20,051 nt of DNA from the NCBI GenBank assembly GCA_964570325.1, contig CAZMXS010000082.1, forward strand, positions 1-20,051. The letters are read 5' to 3'. Below, in pieces: positions 13,980 to 20,051 of the stretch. Position numbers and translations under genes: made by a program. A model generated the notes under the pieces. The model was not told the DNA's origin. It saw only the letters and a program-made list of their open reading frames with translations, and did not search any database. The DNA comes from CAZMXS01 sp964570325. Lineage in GTDB: Bacteria; Verrucomicrobiota; Kiritimatiellia; CAIQIC01; CAZMXS01. Position 1 is the stretch's first letter. Every line of letters begins with the position of its first letter.

Positions 13980-15110
13980 ATGCCCAAGATTCTCATTTGT
14001 TATCTCGTGCAGAACAGCGGCCACCATTCCGCCGCGCGCGCGATCGAGACCGCGCTGCATAAGCTCAACCCCAATATCGAAACATTATGCGTGGATTTGC
14101 TGGCCTACACGCATCCCAAATGGAGCGCATTGATCCAGCGAACGTACATGGTCACCATCCGGCGCACGCCGGATGTCTGGAGCGCACTCTACGACAACCC
14201 GCTGCTCGAATACCTCACGCGCAAGACCCGCCGTTTGATCCAGCGCGGCAACAGCCGGCCGCTGCTCCAGCTTATGGACGATTTCCGACCCGACGTGGCG
14301 GTCTGCACGCAAGCTCATCCGCTGGCTGTGCTTAACTCCTACGCCGACCGGCACCGTCCCCGGTTACGCCTGTGGGGGGTCGTCACGGATTTCGTCCCGC
14401 ATCGCTTCTGGGTTGTCGGCGAACGGCCCCGTTATGTCGTCGCGGATGAATCGGGCGCCGACCGGCTGGTCTGGCTGGGTGTGAAACGCGAGCGCATCAA
14501 CGTGCTCGGCATCCCCATCAATCCAGGATTTGTCACGGAGCGACATAAAAGTGTATCGCGCGATGGCGAACGCCGTGTGCTTGTGATGGGCGGCAGCCGG
14601 GGGCTGGGCGCGACCTACCGCACCATCCGTTACCTCGACCGTTGTCCGCATCCGTTTACGATTGATGTCGTGACCGGAACCAACCGGGCCCTGCGCGCGC
14701 GCCTGATCAAGCGGCGCAACATCTTCAAACATCCGATCCGCATCCGCGGCTATGTGAAGGATGTAGTCGCGCTGATGCACCGCGCCAGCGTCCTGATCAG
14801 CAAGCCGGGCGGGTTGACAACGGCGGAAGCCACCGCGGTTGGACTGCCCCTGGTCATTGTGCGGCCGCTGCCCGGCCAGGAACGGGGTAATGCCGAAGTG
14901 CTGGTCCAGCGCGGCGCCGCGGTTCAGATCGAGCGCGACCGCGACATCCCGCCAGTCATGTCCATGCTGCTGGGCAACGAGGAACTGCTGACGACCATGA
15001 GTCTGCGGGCCCGCGCGCTTGGACGGCCGGATGCCGCGCGGGACATCGCGCGCGAGATCCTCGGCCGGCTCGGGCACCCGGAACCCCAGCAACGCGGAAT
15101 CGCGACATGA
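13980..15110 (+). CDS. GT28-family diacylglycerol glycosyltransferase / MGDG-synthase-like
   Basis: 376 residues with the two-domain GT-B plan of MGDG synthases and processive diacylglycerol glucosyltransferases (UgtP type), relatives of MurG. The N-terminal glycine loop is NSGHHSAARAI (12-22). The lipid-side domain has PDVAVCTQAHPLAVLNSY (104-121). The nucleotide-sugar domain carries VLVMGGSRGLG (200-210) and SKPGGLTTAEA (274-284), the donor-binding signature. The product is probably a UDP-sugar-dependent glycolipid synthase on the cytoplasmic face; sugar and acceptor are not readable. No ribosome site is seen before ATG 13980, and no better start exists in frame. Its stop overlaps the acyltransferase start (ATGA), so the pair is coupled. 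Confidence 0.85.
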   Translation: MPKILICYLVQNSGHHSAARAIETALHKLNPNIETLCVDLLAYTHPKWSALIQRTYMVTIRRTPDVWSALYDNPLLEYLTRKTRRLIQRGNSRPLLQLMDDFRPDVAVCTQAHPLAVLNSYADRHRPRLRLWGVVTDFVPHRFWVVGERPRYVVADESGADRLVWLGVKRERINVLGIPINPGFVTERHKSVSRDGERRVLVMGGSRGLGATYRTIRYLDRCPHPFTIDVVTGTNRALRARLIKRRNIFKHPIRIRGYVKDVVALMHRASVLISKPGGLTTAEATAVGLPLVIVRPLPGQERGNAEVLVQRGAAVQIERDRDIPPVMSMLLGNEELLTTMSLRARALGRPDAARDIAREILGRLGHPEPQQRGIAT

Positions 15111-16000
15111 ACCGGCTGATCTACTGGGCCTACCTCCTGGGGGCGGCGATCAGCCGCCATCTGCCGCTGCCGCTCGCCTACTGGGTCGGCCTGCGCATCG
15201 GCGACCAATTCTATTTCTGGAACCGGCCCGGCCGGCAGGCGGTCATGGATAACATCCGTCAAATTTACGTGGGCCGCGGTATCCAACCCGCCGAGGCAGC
15301 CATTCGCGGCATGGCCCGCAAGGTTTTCCAGTACTTCGGCAAATATCTCGTGGACTTCTTCCGTTACTCCGTCCTGACACCAGAGGAAGTGCGGCGCATC
15401 GTCAGTATCGAGCATGTGGACTACCTCACCGAGACCTACCGGCGCGGGCGGGGACTGGTCGTGGTCACCGCGCACTTCGGCAACTGGGAACTGGGCGCGG
15501 CGGTGGCGGCAACCCTCGGGCTGAAAGTCAACGCGCTGGAATTGCCGCAGCCCAACGCGAAACTGAACCGGCTGTTCCAGGCCCAGCGGCGACGGCGCGG
15601 CATCAATTTGATCTCCGTCGGGCAGTCGGCGCTGGGCGTCGTGCGCCGGCTCAAGCGCGGCGAGATGGTCGCCGTCCTTGGCGACCGCGATTTCAGCGGC
15701 CGCAACGCGCATTGCCTTGACTTCTTTGGGCGGCCTGCGCCCCTGCCCCGCGGGCCGGCCTGGCTGGCGCTCAACACGGGCGCCCCGATCGTCGTCGGTT
15801 TCCTGATCCGCCAGGTGGACGATTCGTTCCTGCTGCGGCTCTATCCCCCGATCGAACCGCAGCCGGAAGCAACCGAAAATGAGATTCGCGGAAAGATTGC
15901 CCGCATCCTGGAAAAAGAAATTGGCGAACGGCCTTATCAATGGTTTATTTTCGACCCGTTCTGGCCGGCGGAAGGACAGCCAACAGCCGGCAATCGGTAA
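15107..16000 (+). CDS. LpxL/HtrB-like lysophospholipid acyltransferase
   Basis: 297 residues with the HX4E catalytic motif H123-F-G-N-W-E128 in VVTAHFGNWELG, the defining site of this acyltransferase family. The N-terminal hydrophobic helix (LIYWAYLLGAAI) anchors it in the inner membrane. VAVLGDRDFSGR and FFGRPAPLPRGPAWLALNTGAPIV match later LpxL blocks. Family members add secondary acyl chains to lipid A or acylate other glycolipids. ATGA coupling to the GT28 gene suggests its acceptor is that enzyme's product rather than standard lipid A (inference). The GT2 gene starts six bases after its stop. Confidence 0.9.
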   Translation: MNRLIYWAYLLGAAISRHLPLPLAYWVGLRIGDQFYFWNRPGRQAVMDNIRQIYVGRGIQPAEAAIRGMARKVFQYFGKYLVDFFRYSVLTPEEVRRIVSIEHVDYLTETYRRGRGLVVVTAHFGNWELGAAVAATLGLKVNALELPQPNAKLNRLFQAQRRRRGINLISVGQSALGVVRRLKRGEMVAVLGDRDFSGRNAHCLDFFGRPAPLPRGPAWLALNTGAPIVVGFLIRQVDDSFLLRLYPPIEPQPEATENEIRGKIARILEKEIGERPYQWFIFDPFWPAEGQPTAGNR

Positions 16001-16006
16001 CCATTT

Positions 16007-16708
16007 ATGACCACACCAGCCGATCGGGCCAGGCAACGGGCGTGTATTATCATCCCCGCCTTTAACGAGGCCGCGCGGATTGCCGCCGTTGTCTGCCGGG
16101 CCAAGGCGCATTGCCCGGATGTTGTCGTGGTTGATGACGGGTCGTCTGACCGAACCGCCGCCACAGCGGAGGCCGCCGGCGCAACCGTAGTGCGCCATCC
16201 GCAAAACCGCGGCAAAGGCGTTGCGCTGCAAACGGGTTTCGCCTATGCCCGCGAGCGAGGGTTTGATATCGCCATCACACTGGACGCCGATGGGCAGCAC
16301 AATCCGGATGAAATTCCGCGTTTTCTGGAGGCGTATGCGCGCACCGGCATTCCGGTGTTGATTGGCAACCGGATGGCAGACGCCGCCGATATGCCGCGGG
16401 TGCGGCGCTGGACCAACCAGTTCATGAGTTGGATGTTAAGCCGGGCCATGCGGCAGTACGTGCCGGATACCCAATGTGGGTACCGGCTTTTCCGCTGTGA
16501 TGTCATTCCATTCATCGGCGCTGCTTCGGAACGATTTGCCGCAGAGTCTGAAATCCTGTTGAACGTCGCCGCGCGCGGTATTCAAATCGGGGCGGTCCGG
16601 ATTGCCACCATCTACGGCGATGAAAAAAGCAAAATCCGGCCCTTTTCCGATACCATTCGTTTCTTTTCCATGCTATTACGACACCGGCAGCGGAGGAGAA
16701 AGACGTGA
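16007..16708 (+). CDS. GT2-family polyprenyl-phosphate glycosyltransferase (DPM1-like)
   Basis: 233 residues, GT-A fold. IIIPAFNEA (14-22), VVDDGSSDRT (41-50), NRGKGVALQTGF (67-78) and the metal-binding DADGQH (93-98) are all present, as is the QCGYRLFR block typical of dolichol/polyprenyl-phosphate mannosyl- and glucosyltransferases. There are no transmembrane helices, as in the short DPM1 form. It would transfer a sugar from a nucleotide donor to a polyprenyl phosphate at the cytoplasmic face and could supply GT39-type enzymes. It starts six bases after the acyltransferase gene, with only a weak GGTAA ribosome site. Confidence 0.9.
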   Translation: MTTPADRARQRACIIIPAFNEAARIAAVVCRAKAHCPDVVVVDDGSSDRTAATAEAAGATVVRHPQNRGKGVALQTGFAYARERGFDIAITLDADGQHNPDEIPRFLEAYARTGIPVLIGNRMADAADMPRVRRWTNQFMSWMLSRAMRQYVPDTQCGYRLFRCDVIPFIGAASERFAAESEILLNVAARGIQIGAVRIATIYGDEKSKIRPFSDTIRFFSMLLRHRQRRRKT

Positions 16709-16829
16709 GCAATTTGTGGTTTCAATATGATGGAATGCCATCGGCTAAAGCCAACGGCTCCATCGCCACAGCCATCCGACCATGGTTCGGATAGATTCGG
16801 CAACGTGTTTTCAGATAGAGGCGCATCCG

Positions 16830-17483
16830 ATGGAAACAATCATTAACTGGATCGTGCATATCGTCGGCCAATGGGGATATGTCGGCATTGTGATCATGAT
16901 GTTTTTGGAAAGCTCTTGCTTCCCATTCCCCAGCGAGGTCGTGATGATCCCGGCCGGGTATCTTTCCTCCCCCGGCTATTTGCAATCGCCGGAATATGTA
17001 CCCGGCCACGAGATGAATTTCTGGTTGGCGATCTGCATGGGCATCATCGGAAGCTGGCTGGGAGCGCTTTTCAACTATTATCTGGCTTTGTGGCTGGGCC
17101 GGCCGCTGCTACTCAAATGGGGCAAGTACTTCTTCATTTCAGAAAAGAATTTTGAGAAGGGCGAAAAGTTTTTTCAGACGCATGGCGAAATCGGCACATT
17201 CACCGGGCGGCTGATTCCGGTGATTCGGCAATACATCTCTCTGCCGGCGGGCATTGCGCGCATGAATCTGCTTCATTTCCTTTTCTACACCGGCTTGGGC
17301 GCTGGTATCTGGATGGTCGTTTTGACCTGGATTGGCTATGTCGCCGGCCAGAACCAGGAATTGATTCACCAGTATTCCCGCGAAGCCACGATCGCGGCCC
17401 TTGCGGGTTGCGCTATTCTCATCGCGGTTTATACTTGGTGGTATCGCAGAAAAAAACGCAGACAAATGACCGGAAGTCATTAA
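16830..17483 (+). CDS. DedA-family membrane protein
   Basis: 217 residues. The DedA/SNARE-associated motifs are clear: E28-S-S-C-F31-P-F-P-S-E36 in the first re-entrant region and TGRLIPVIRQYISLPAGIARM (125-145), with the essential arginines R127 and R133. Hydrophobic helices lie around 8-30, 64-88, 148-172 and 186-203, and a basic tail ends the protein. Some DedA proteins return undecaprenyl phosphate or phospholipids across the inner membrane, which fits the GT2 and GT28 genes just upstream. The start ATG 16830 is chosen over 16782 because AGAGG lies eight bases before it and the family N-terminus begins at METIINW. Confidence 0.93.
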   Translation: METIINWIVHIVGQWGYVGIVIMMFLESSCFPFPSEVVMIPAGYLSSPGYLQSPEYVPGHEMNFWLAICMGIIGSWLGALFNYYLALWLGRPLLLKWGKYFFISEKNFEKGEKFFQTHGEIGTFTGRLIPVIRQYISLPAGIARMNLLHFLFYTGLGAGIWMVVLTWIGYVAGQNQELIHQYSREATIAALAGCAILIAVYTWWYRRKKRRQMTGSH

Positions 17484-17536
17484 TCAGCCATTAGTTATCA
17501 ATAATTAGCAATCGCTTCTCGCTGATTACTGATTTT
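17481..17536. repeat. Degenerate heptamer array with an exact 8-bp inverted repeat
   Basis: From the dedA stop codon, eight successive 7-mers of the TAATCAG/TGATTAC type can be read in one phase. TAATCAGC (17481-17488) pairs exactly with GCTGATTA (17521-17528) and is followed shortly by TTTT. It could act as a weak terminator as well as a repeat relic. Confidence 0.6.
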
Positions 17537-17552
17537 CGTACCGGAGGATGAA

Positions 17553-18011
17553 ATGGCCTTCGAGACTGTTCGCGACATAATCGAGCATGCCCGGCACTTT
17601 CATAACCGGTTGAGCGAGTTCTACCAGCAACTCAGTAGCGCCTCCGAGAAGGAAAAAATCCGGATTCTGCTTAATTACATGAGCCGGCACGAACAGAACA
17701 TGGCGGAATGTCTGACGCGTTATGAAAAGGAGTCGGCGCGGAAACTACTGGACACCTGGTTTAAATTCCCCCCGGAGATGGCCGGTTGCAAATGTTTTGA
17801 ATGCGTCCAGTGGCGGCCGGATATGTCCGTCAACGAGATTATTGACCTGGCCATGAAAGTGGACGCCTGCCTGATCAGTCTATACCGAAAAACGGCGGAA
17901 AAAGCCGTCTCACAGGAAATCAAGGATCTTTTCACCAAACTGCTGGAGATGGAGCAGAAAGAAGAAACTAATGCATTACGTAATGCTTTGAACTATGACG
18001 AGGAGTTGTAG
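17553..18011 (+). CDS. Ferritin-like four-helix protein with CxCxxC motif
   Basis: 152 residues, nearly all helical, with GGAGG five bases before the ATG. HARHFHNRLSEFYQQL (12-27) and the helix RILLNYMSRHEQNMAECL (37-54), with H46-E47, have the look of rubrerythrin/ferritin-like helices. The C-terminal helix LLEMEQKEETNALR supplies more acidic residues. Between the two halves sits C79-K-C81-F-E-C84, possibly a metal site. The full ExxH pairs of true di-iron proteins are not all evident, so iron binding is likely but not certain. It is separated from dedA by a repeat-filled gap and from the next gene by 78 bases. Its role is unassigned; oxidative-stress or metal storage would be typical of the fold. 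Confidence 0.7.
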   Translation: MAFETVRDIIEHARHFHNRLSEFYQQLSSASEKEKIRILLNYMSRHEQNMAECLTRYEKESARKLLDTWFKFPPEMAGCKCFECVQWRPDMSVNEIIDLAMKVDACLISLYRKTAEKAVSQEIKDLFTKLLEMEQKEETNALRNALNYDEEL

Positions 18012-18089
18012 GGAATGACAAAGCATGAAGACGGATGGGTGAATATCAAGCCGGGCTGATGCGTCTGAAAAATTAAAAGGAGATATGCC

Positions 18090-18710
18090 ATGAAGCAGAC
18101 ATTCCTGATAGGCGTATGTGCGGCCGGATGTATAATTCTTGGTGCGAGCCGATCTGTCGCGCAAGCCTTGCCTGAACCGGAGGCGGTATCACGGGGGCCT
18201 GAAATGGTCAAACCGGATGCAATTGATCCGAAAGGACTGCCGGGGCCAACCCCCAAAGCCGAGCCGGCATCCGTTAAACCGGTTACGCCGCCGGTGCCGG
18301 GGCCGGTGGTGTTGCCTCCCACCCCACCTCCGCCACCACCTATTAACCAGGATGACCCCAAGGGCAACACCAAGCAAAGCTACAAACGGCTGGGGCCGGT
18401 CTTTTCAAATCCCAAGGTGCGCATTGACCTCAAGATCGGGACCATCTTCCATATCGAACAAGATGCCAATCCAACCACCGGGTACCAGTGGAAAGTGGCC
18501 AAACCATTCGATAGCCGGGTTATCAATTTGCTGGACTCCCGCTATCTGGGGCCCGACAGCCAACTGATCGGCGCCGGCGGCAAGGAAGTCTGGACCTTCA
18601 AGGTGGTTGGCCGCGGAAAGACTGCCGTTGTTCTGGAATACAGCCGGCCATGGGAAAAAGAAGGCGACAAGCAAACCGTGGTCTTTAACGTCGTGGTCAG
18701 CGGGAAATAA
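18090..18710 (+). CDS. Exported chagasin-type (I42) cysteine-peptidase inhibitor
   Basis: 206 residues preceded by AAGGAG eight bases before ATG. Residues 1-26 are a signal peptide ending VAQA; a C14 in AAGC is a weak lipobox alternative. Residues 27-95 are a Pro-rich spacer with a PPPPPP run. The last 100 residues form a chagasin/ICP domain with all three inhibitory loops: N127-PTTG-Y132, G161-AGG-164 and R186-PWE-189. These loops fill the active-site cleft of papain-family (C1) peptidases in characterised members. The long proline-rich stalk would lift the inhibitor off the membrane or wall. No C1 peptidase is encoded in the window, so the target may be foreign or elsewhere in the genome. 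Confidence 0.92.
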   Translation: MKQTFLIGVCAAGCIILGASRSVAQALPEPEAVSRGPEMVKPDAIDPKGLPGPTPKAEPASVKPVTPPVPGPVVLPPTPPPPPPINQDDPKGNTKQSYKRLGPVFSNPKVRIDLKIGTIFHIEQDANPTTGYQWKVAKPFDSRVINLLDSRYLGPDSQLIGAGGKEVWTFKVVGRGKTAVVLEYSRPWEKEGDKQTVVFNVVVSGK

Positions 18711-18787
18711 GCTGCGTCTATTGGTCGGAGATCAGTAGATCCGTAATCAGCAGCCAGTGGCGGCGAATAGATACGCTTTCCGTCATC

Positions 18788-18820
18788 CCTCAACCGTCTT
18801 TTAGCAACTGGCGGTTGAGG
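18788..18820. repeat. 9-bp stem-loop
   Basis: CCTCAACCG and CGGTTGAGG are exact inverted arms with a 15-base loop, about 80 bases after the inhibitor gene. No T-run follows on either strand, so it is not a classical intrinsic terminator. Confidence 0.7.
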
Positions 18821-18956
18821 AATGGCCGATTGGCTTCACAGGCCCGAAGCGAGCCCTTTCACTCAATCCGCCGCAGGGAACGAGGGACAACAGATGGCTC
18901 TTTGCACGTCTTTCCCATTTATTTTCACTGCAGTAGCCATGGCCAGACTTTCTAGT

Positions 18957-18984
18957 AATCACAAATTACCGATCACTGATCACA
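18957..18984. repeat. Four tandem degenerate heptamers abutting the IS end
   Basis: Four 7-mers in one phase (consensus near GATCACA/AATTACC) end one base before the TGTCACC that appears to begin the IS21 terminus. Confidence 0.6.
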
Positions 18985-18998
18985 TTGTCACCGGTCGG

Positions 18999-19038
18999 TT
19001 CAAAACCGGCCAGCGGTGGTCACTTCAAAACCGGCCAG
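18999..19038. repeat. Two subterminal 15-bp repeats of the IS21 end
   Basis: TTCAAAACCGGCCAG occurs exactly at 18999-19013 and 19024-19038, offset by 25 bases. Repeated terminal motifs of this sort are IstA transposase binding sites in the IS21 family. Confidence 0.85.
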
Positions 19039-19082
19039 TGTTGACGTCTCTTTAATCCTAAAATTTCCATTCTACAACCAAA

Positions 19083-19991
19083 TTATTCCGCAATGGCGGA
19101 GTTATCCATAGCCGCCGCTGGGCGGGCGCGCCCACCCCCGCGCGGGGTGGCGGCGGCTGTGGGTAACTCCGTTCGTATTCCTTTCTTTCCGGCCGCGGCG
19201 GTGGCGCCGTGGTTCTTCAACCGGTAACTGCGCCCGGTGATCTGAATGATCTCCGCATGTTGCAGGAACCGATCCAGGATCGCCGTGGCCGCCGGCACAT
19301 CGCCCACCAGCTTGCCCCAGTCCTCCATCGGCCGGTTCGACGTCATCAGCGTCGCCCGGTTTTCATGCCGCCGCATGATGATCTCGAACAGGTACTCGCC
19401 GGACTGACGCGGCAACTGCTTCAACCCCATATCGTCCACGATCAACAGATCCGGTTTGAGATACCGGGCCAGTCCTTTGCGGCTGCCGGAGAGCGTTTCA
19501 TCCGCCATCAAGTCGCGCACCAGGTCAAAGATGGACCGATACAGCACCAAATGTCCCTGTTTGATGGCTTGATAGCCGAGGGCTTGCGCCAGATGCGATT
19601 TGCCGACCCCCGGGGGACCGATCAGCAGGACATCTCGCGCTTCACGAATATATGCGCCGGTCGCCAGTTCATACACGATCTTGCGCGGGACGGCGGGGTT
19701 GAAGCTGAAGTCGAAGTCGTCCAGCGTCTTGAGCTCGCGGAACGCGGCGGTTTTGACGCGGCGTTACCGCAGGCGTTCGTGCCGGATGTTCAGTTCGTCC
19801 TGCAGGATCAGTTCCAAAAACTCGGCGTGGCTCAACCGGTTCCCGGTCGCCTCCTGTAAGCGCACCTCCAAGGACTGCGCCCGACCGGACAGTCCAAGCG
19901 CCAATAGGGTCAGACCTAGACAATAGACATTAATCTGGTAGCGTTGAGCAATCTGATCGAGGCGCAGGCGCAGATCCGCGTCTTCGGTCAT
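19083..19991 (-). pseudogene. istB: istB of IS21 family, interrupted by one in-frame TAA
   Basis: IstB is the AAA+ ATPase helper of the IS21 transposase. The N-terminal helical part (SLEVRLQEATGNRLSHAEF, LILQDELNIRHERLR) stops at TAA 19766-19764. The same frame continues without any shift as RRVKTAAFRELKTLDDFDFS and NPAVPRKIVYELATG, then Walker A GPPGVGKS, Walker B LLIVDDMG, TSNRPMEDWGKL and ILDRFLQHAEIIQITGRSYRL. A single base change from GAA to TAA would explain it. The usual residue at that place is Glu or another polar residue. A fragment restarting at 19676 would keep the ATPase core but lack the N-terminal domain. The frame upstream of 19991 stays open to the window edge and is not recognisable as IstB, so the true start is uncertain. 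Confidence 0.85.
19097..19171. repeat. Long branched inverted repeat near the IS end
   Basis: The arms 19097-19118 and 19150-19171 are 22 bases each and differ at only two positions, both G-U compatible when the plus strand is RNA. The 31-base centre holds its own hairpin TGGGCG/CGCCCA (19119-19134) and the perfect 12-bp palindrome CCCCGCGCGGGG (19136-19147). The result is a Y-shaped structure. Each arm contains a DnaA-box-like 9-mer: TTATCCATA, and TTACCCACA on the opposite strand. It overlaps the apparent C-terminal codons of istB. Confidence 0.85.
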
Positions 19992-20051
19992 ACGCCGAGC
20001 CAGCCGTCGCCGTTGTTTTCCGACCGCGTGTTCGCTAACACCCAGAACCTG

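Larger units (their letters stand above)
18711..18985. other. Non-coding spacer before the IS element
   Basis: No gene is supported. It holds two heptamer relics (18729-18749 and 18957-18984) and one good stem-loop (18788-18820). The one longer open frame crosses the heptamers and the IS end and has no coding features. Confidence 0.6.
18986..20051 (-). mobile_element. One end of an IS21-family insertion sequence (other end outside the window)
   Basis: The terminus appears to start with TGTCACCGGTCGG at 18986. It carries two subterminal copies of a 15-bp motif and encodes IstB reading inward. IS21 elements end in TG...CA and have several internal copies of the terminal motif, which fits. istA and the opposite end lie beyond 20051, so neither a target duplication nor completeness can be checked. 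Confidence 0.75.

Noticed and set aside
14924..16300. 458-codon minus-strand open frame across the acyltransferase and GT2 genes
   Set aside because: It runs antisense to two genes with intact catalytic motifs and shows low-complexity, GC-driven composition only.
18788..18820. Stem-loop considered as an attC or integron site
   Set aside because: The arms lack the RYYYAAC/GTTRRRY core pattern, and no cassette or integrase is near.
18822..19055. 77-codon frame upstream of the IS end
   Set aside because: Its residues come from heptamer repeats and the IS terminal repeats; no coding signal.
19119..19149. CRISPR-like repeats near the GC-rich palindrome
   Set aside because: There is a single nested palindrome only; no repeated units with spacers and no cas genes.

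Overview
The window looks like a piece of a GC-rich, Gram-negative bacterial chromosome. The evidence is Sec-type signal peptides, an LpxL-like acyltransferase, a DedA protein, bacterial SH3 domains and good GGAGG-type ribosome sites mixed with leader-poor genes. Degenerate 7-bp tandem repeats recur between genes. The overall style resembles the PVC group (Verrucomicrobiota/Kiritimatiellota), but this is an impression from protein style and repeats, not a proven assignment.

Region 1 (1-3463) is the early region of a prophage or phage remnant. A minus-strand operon runs from about 2512 down through the window edge: ribbon-helix-helix (RHH) regulator, 22-residue membrane peptide, small winged-helix-like protein, Cas4/RecB-like PD-(D/E)XK exonuclease with a predicted Fe-S cluster, Sak4/AAA_24-type RecA-like ATPase, and the start of a small downstream protein. 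Four successive junctions are 4-base ATGA/GTGA overlaps, which implies tight translational coupling. Opposite this operon, across a 123-bp divergent control region, lie a second, homologous RHH protein and a membrane-anchored Mrr-like PD-(D/E)XK nuclease that carries a run of nine G in its coding sequence. An AT-richer spacer (3464-3694) leads back to host-type sequence.

Region 2 (3695-12649) holds envelope-associated genes: an alpha/alpha-toroid glycosidase-like protein fused through one membrane helix to TPRs (minus); a secreted two-SH3 protein with an unassigned C-terminal domain; a GT39-like polytopic membrane protein; tRNA adenosine deaminase TadA (minus, convergent and overlapping); and two tandem, overlapping, paralogous beta-propeller proteins that share an unassigned C-terminal domain.

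Region 3 (12650-18710) contains lipoyl synthase, then a tight glycolipid-type cluster: GT28 diacylglycerol-glucosyltransferase/MGDG-synthase-like, LpxL-like acyltransferase, DPM1-like GT2. These are followed by DedA, a ferritin-like protein with a CxCxxC motif, and a secreted chagasin-type (I42) cysteine-peptidase inhibitor. The GT28, acyltransferase, GT2 and DedA genes could jointly make, acylate and move polyprenyl- or lipid-linked sugars at the inner membrane (inference).

Region 4 (18711-20051) is non-coding sequence with heptamer repeats and a stem-loop, followed by one end of an IS21-family element. Its istB gene is interrupted by one in-frame TAA, and the element carries a remarkable branched inverted repeat near its end.
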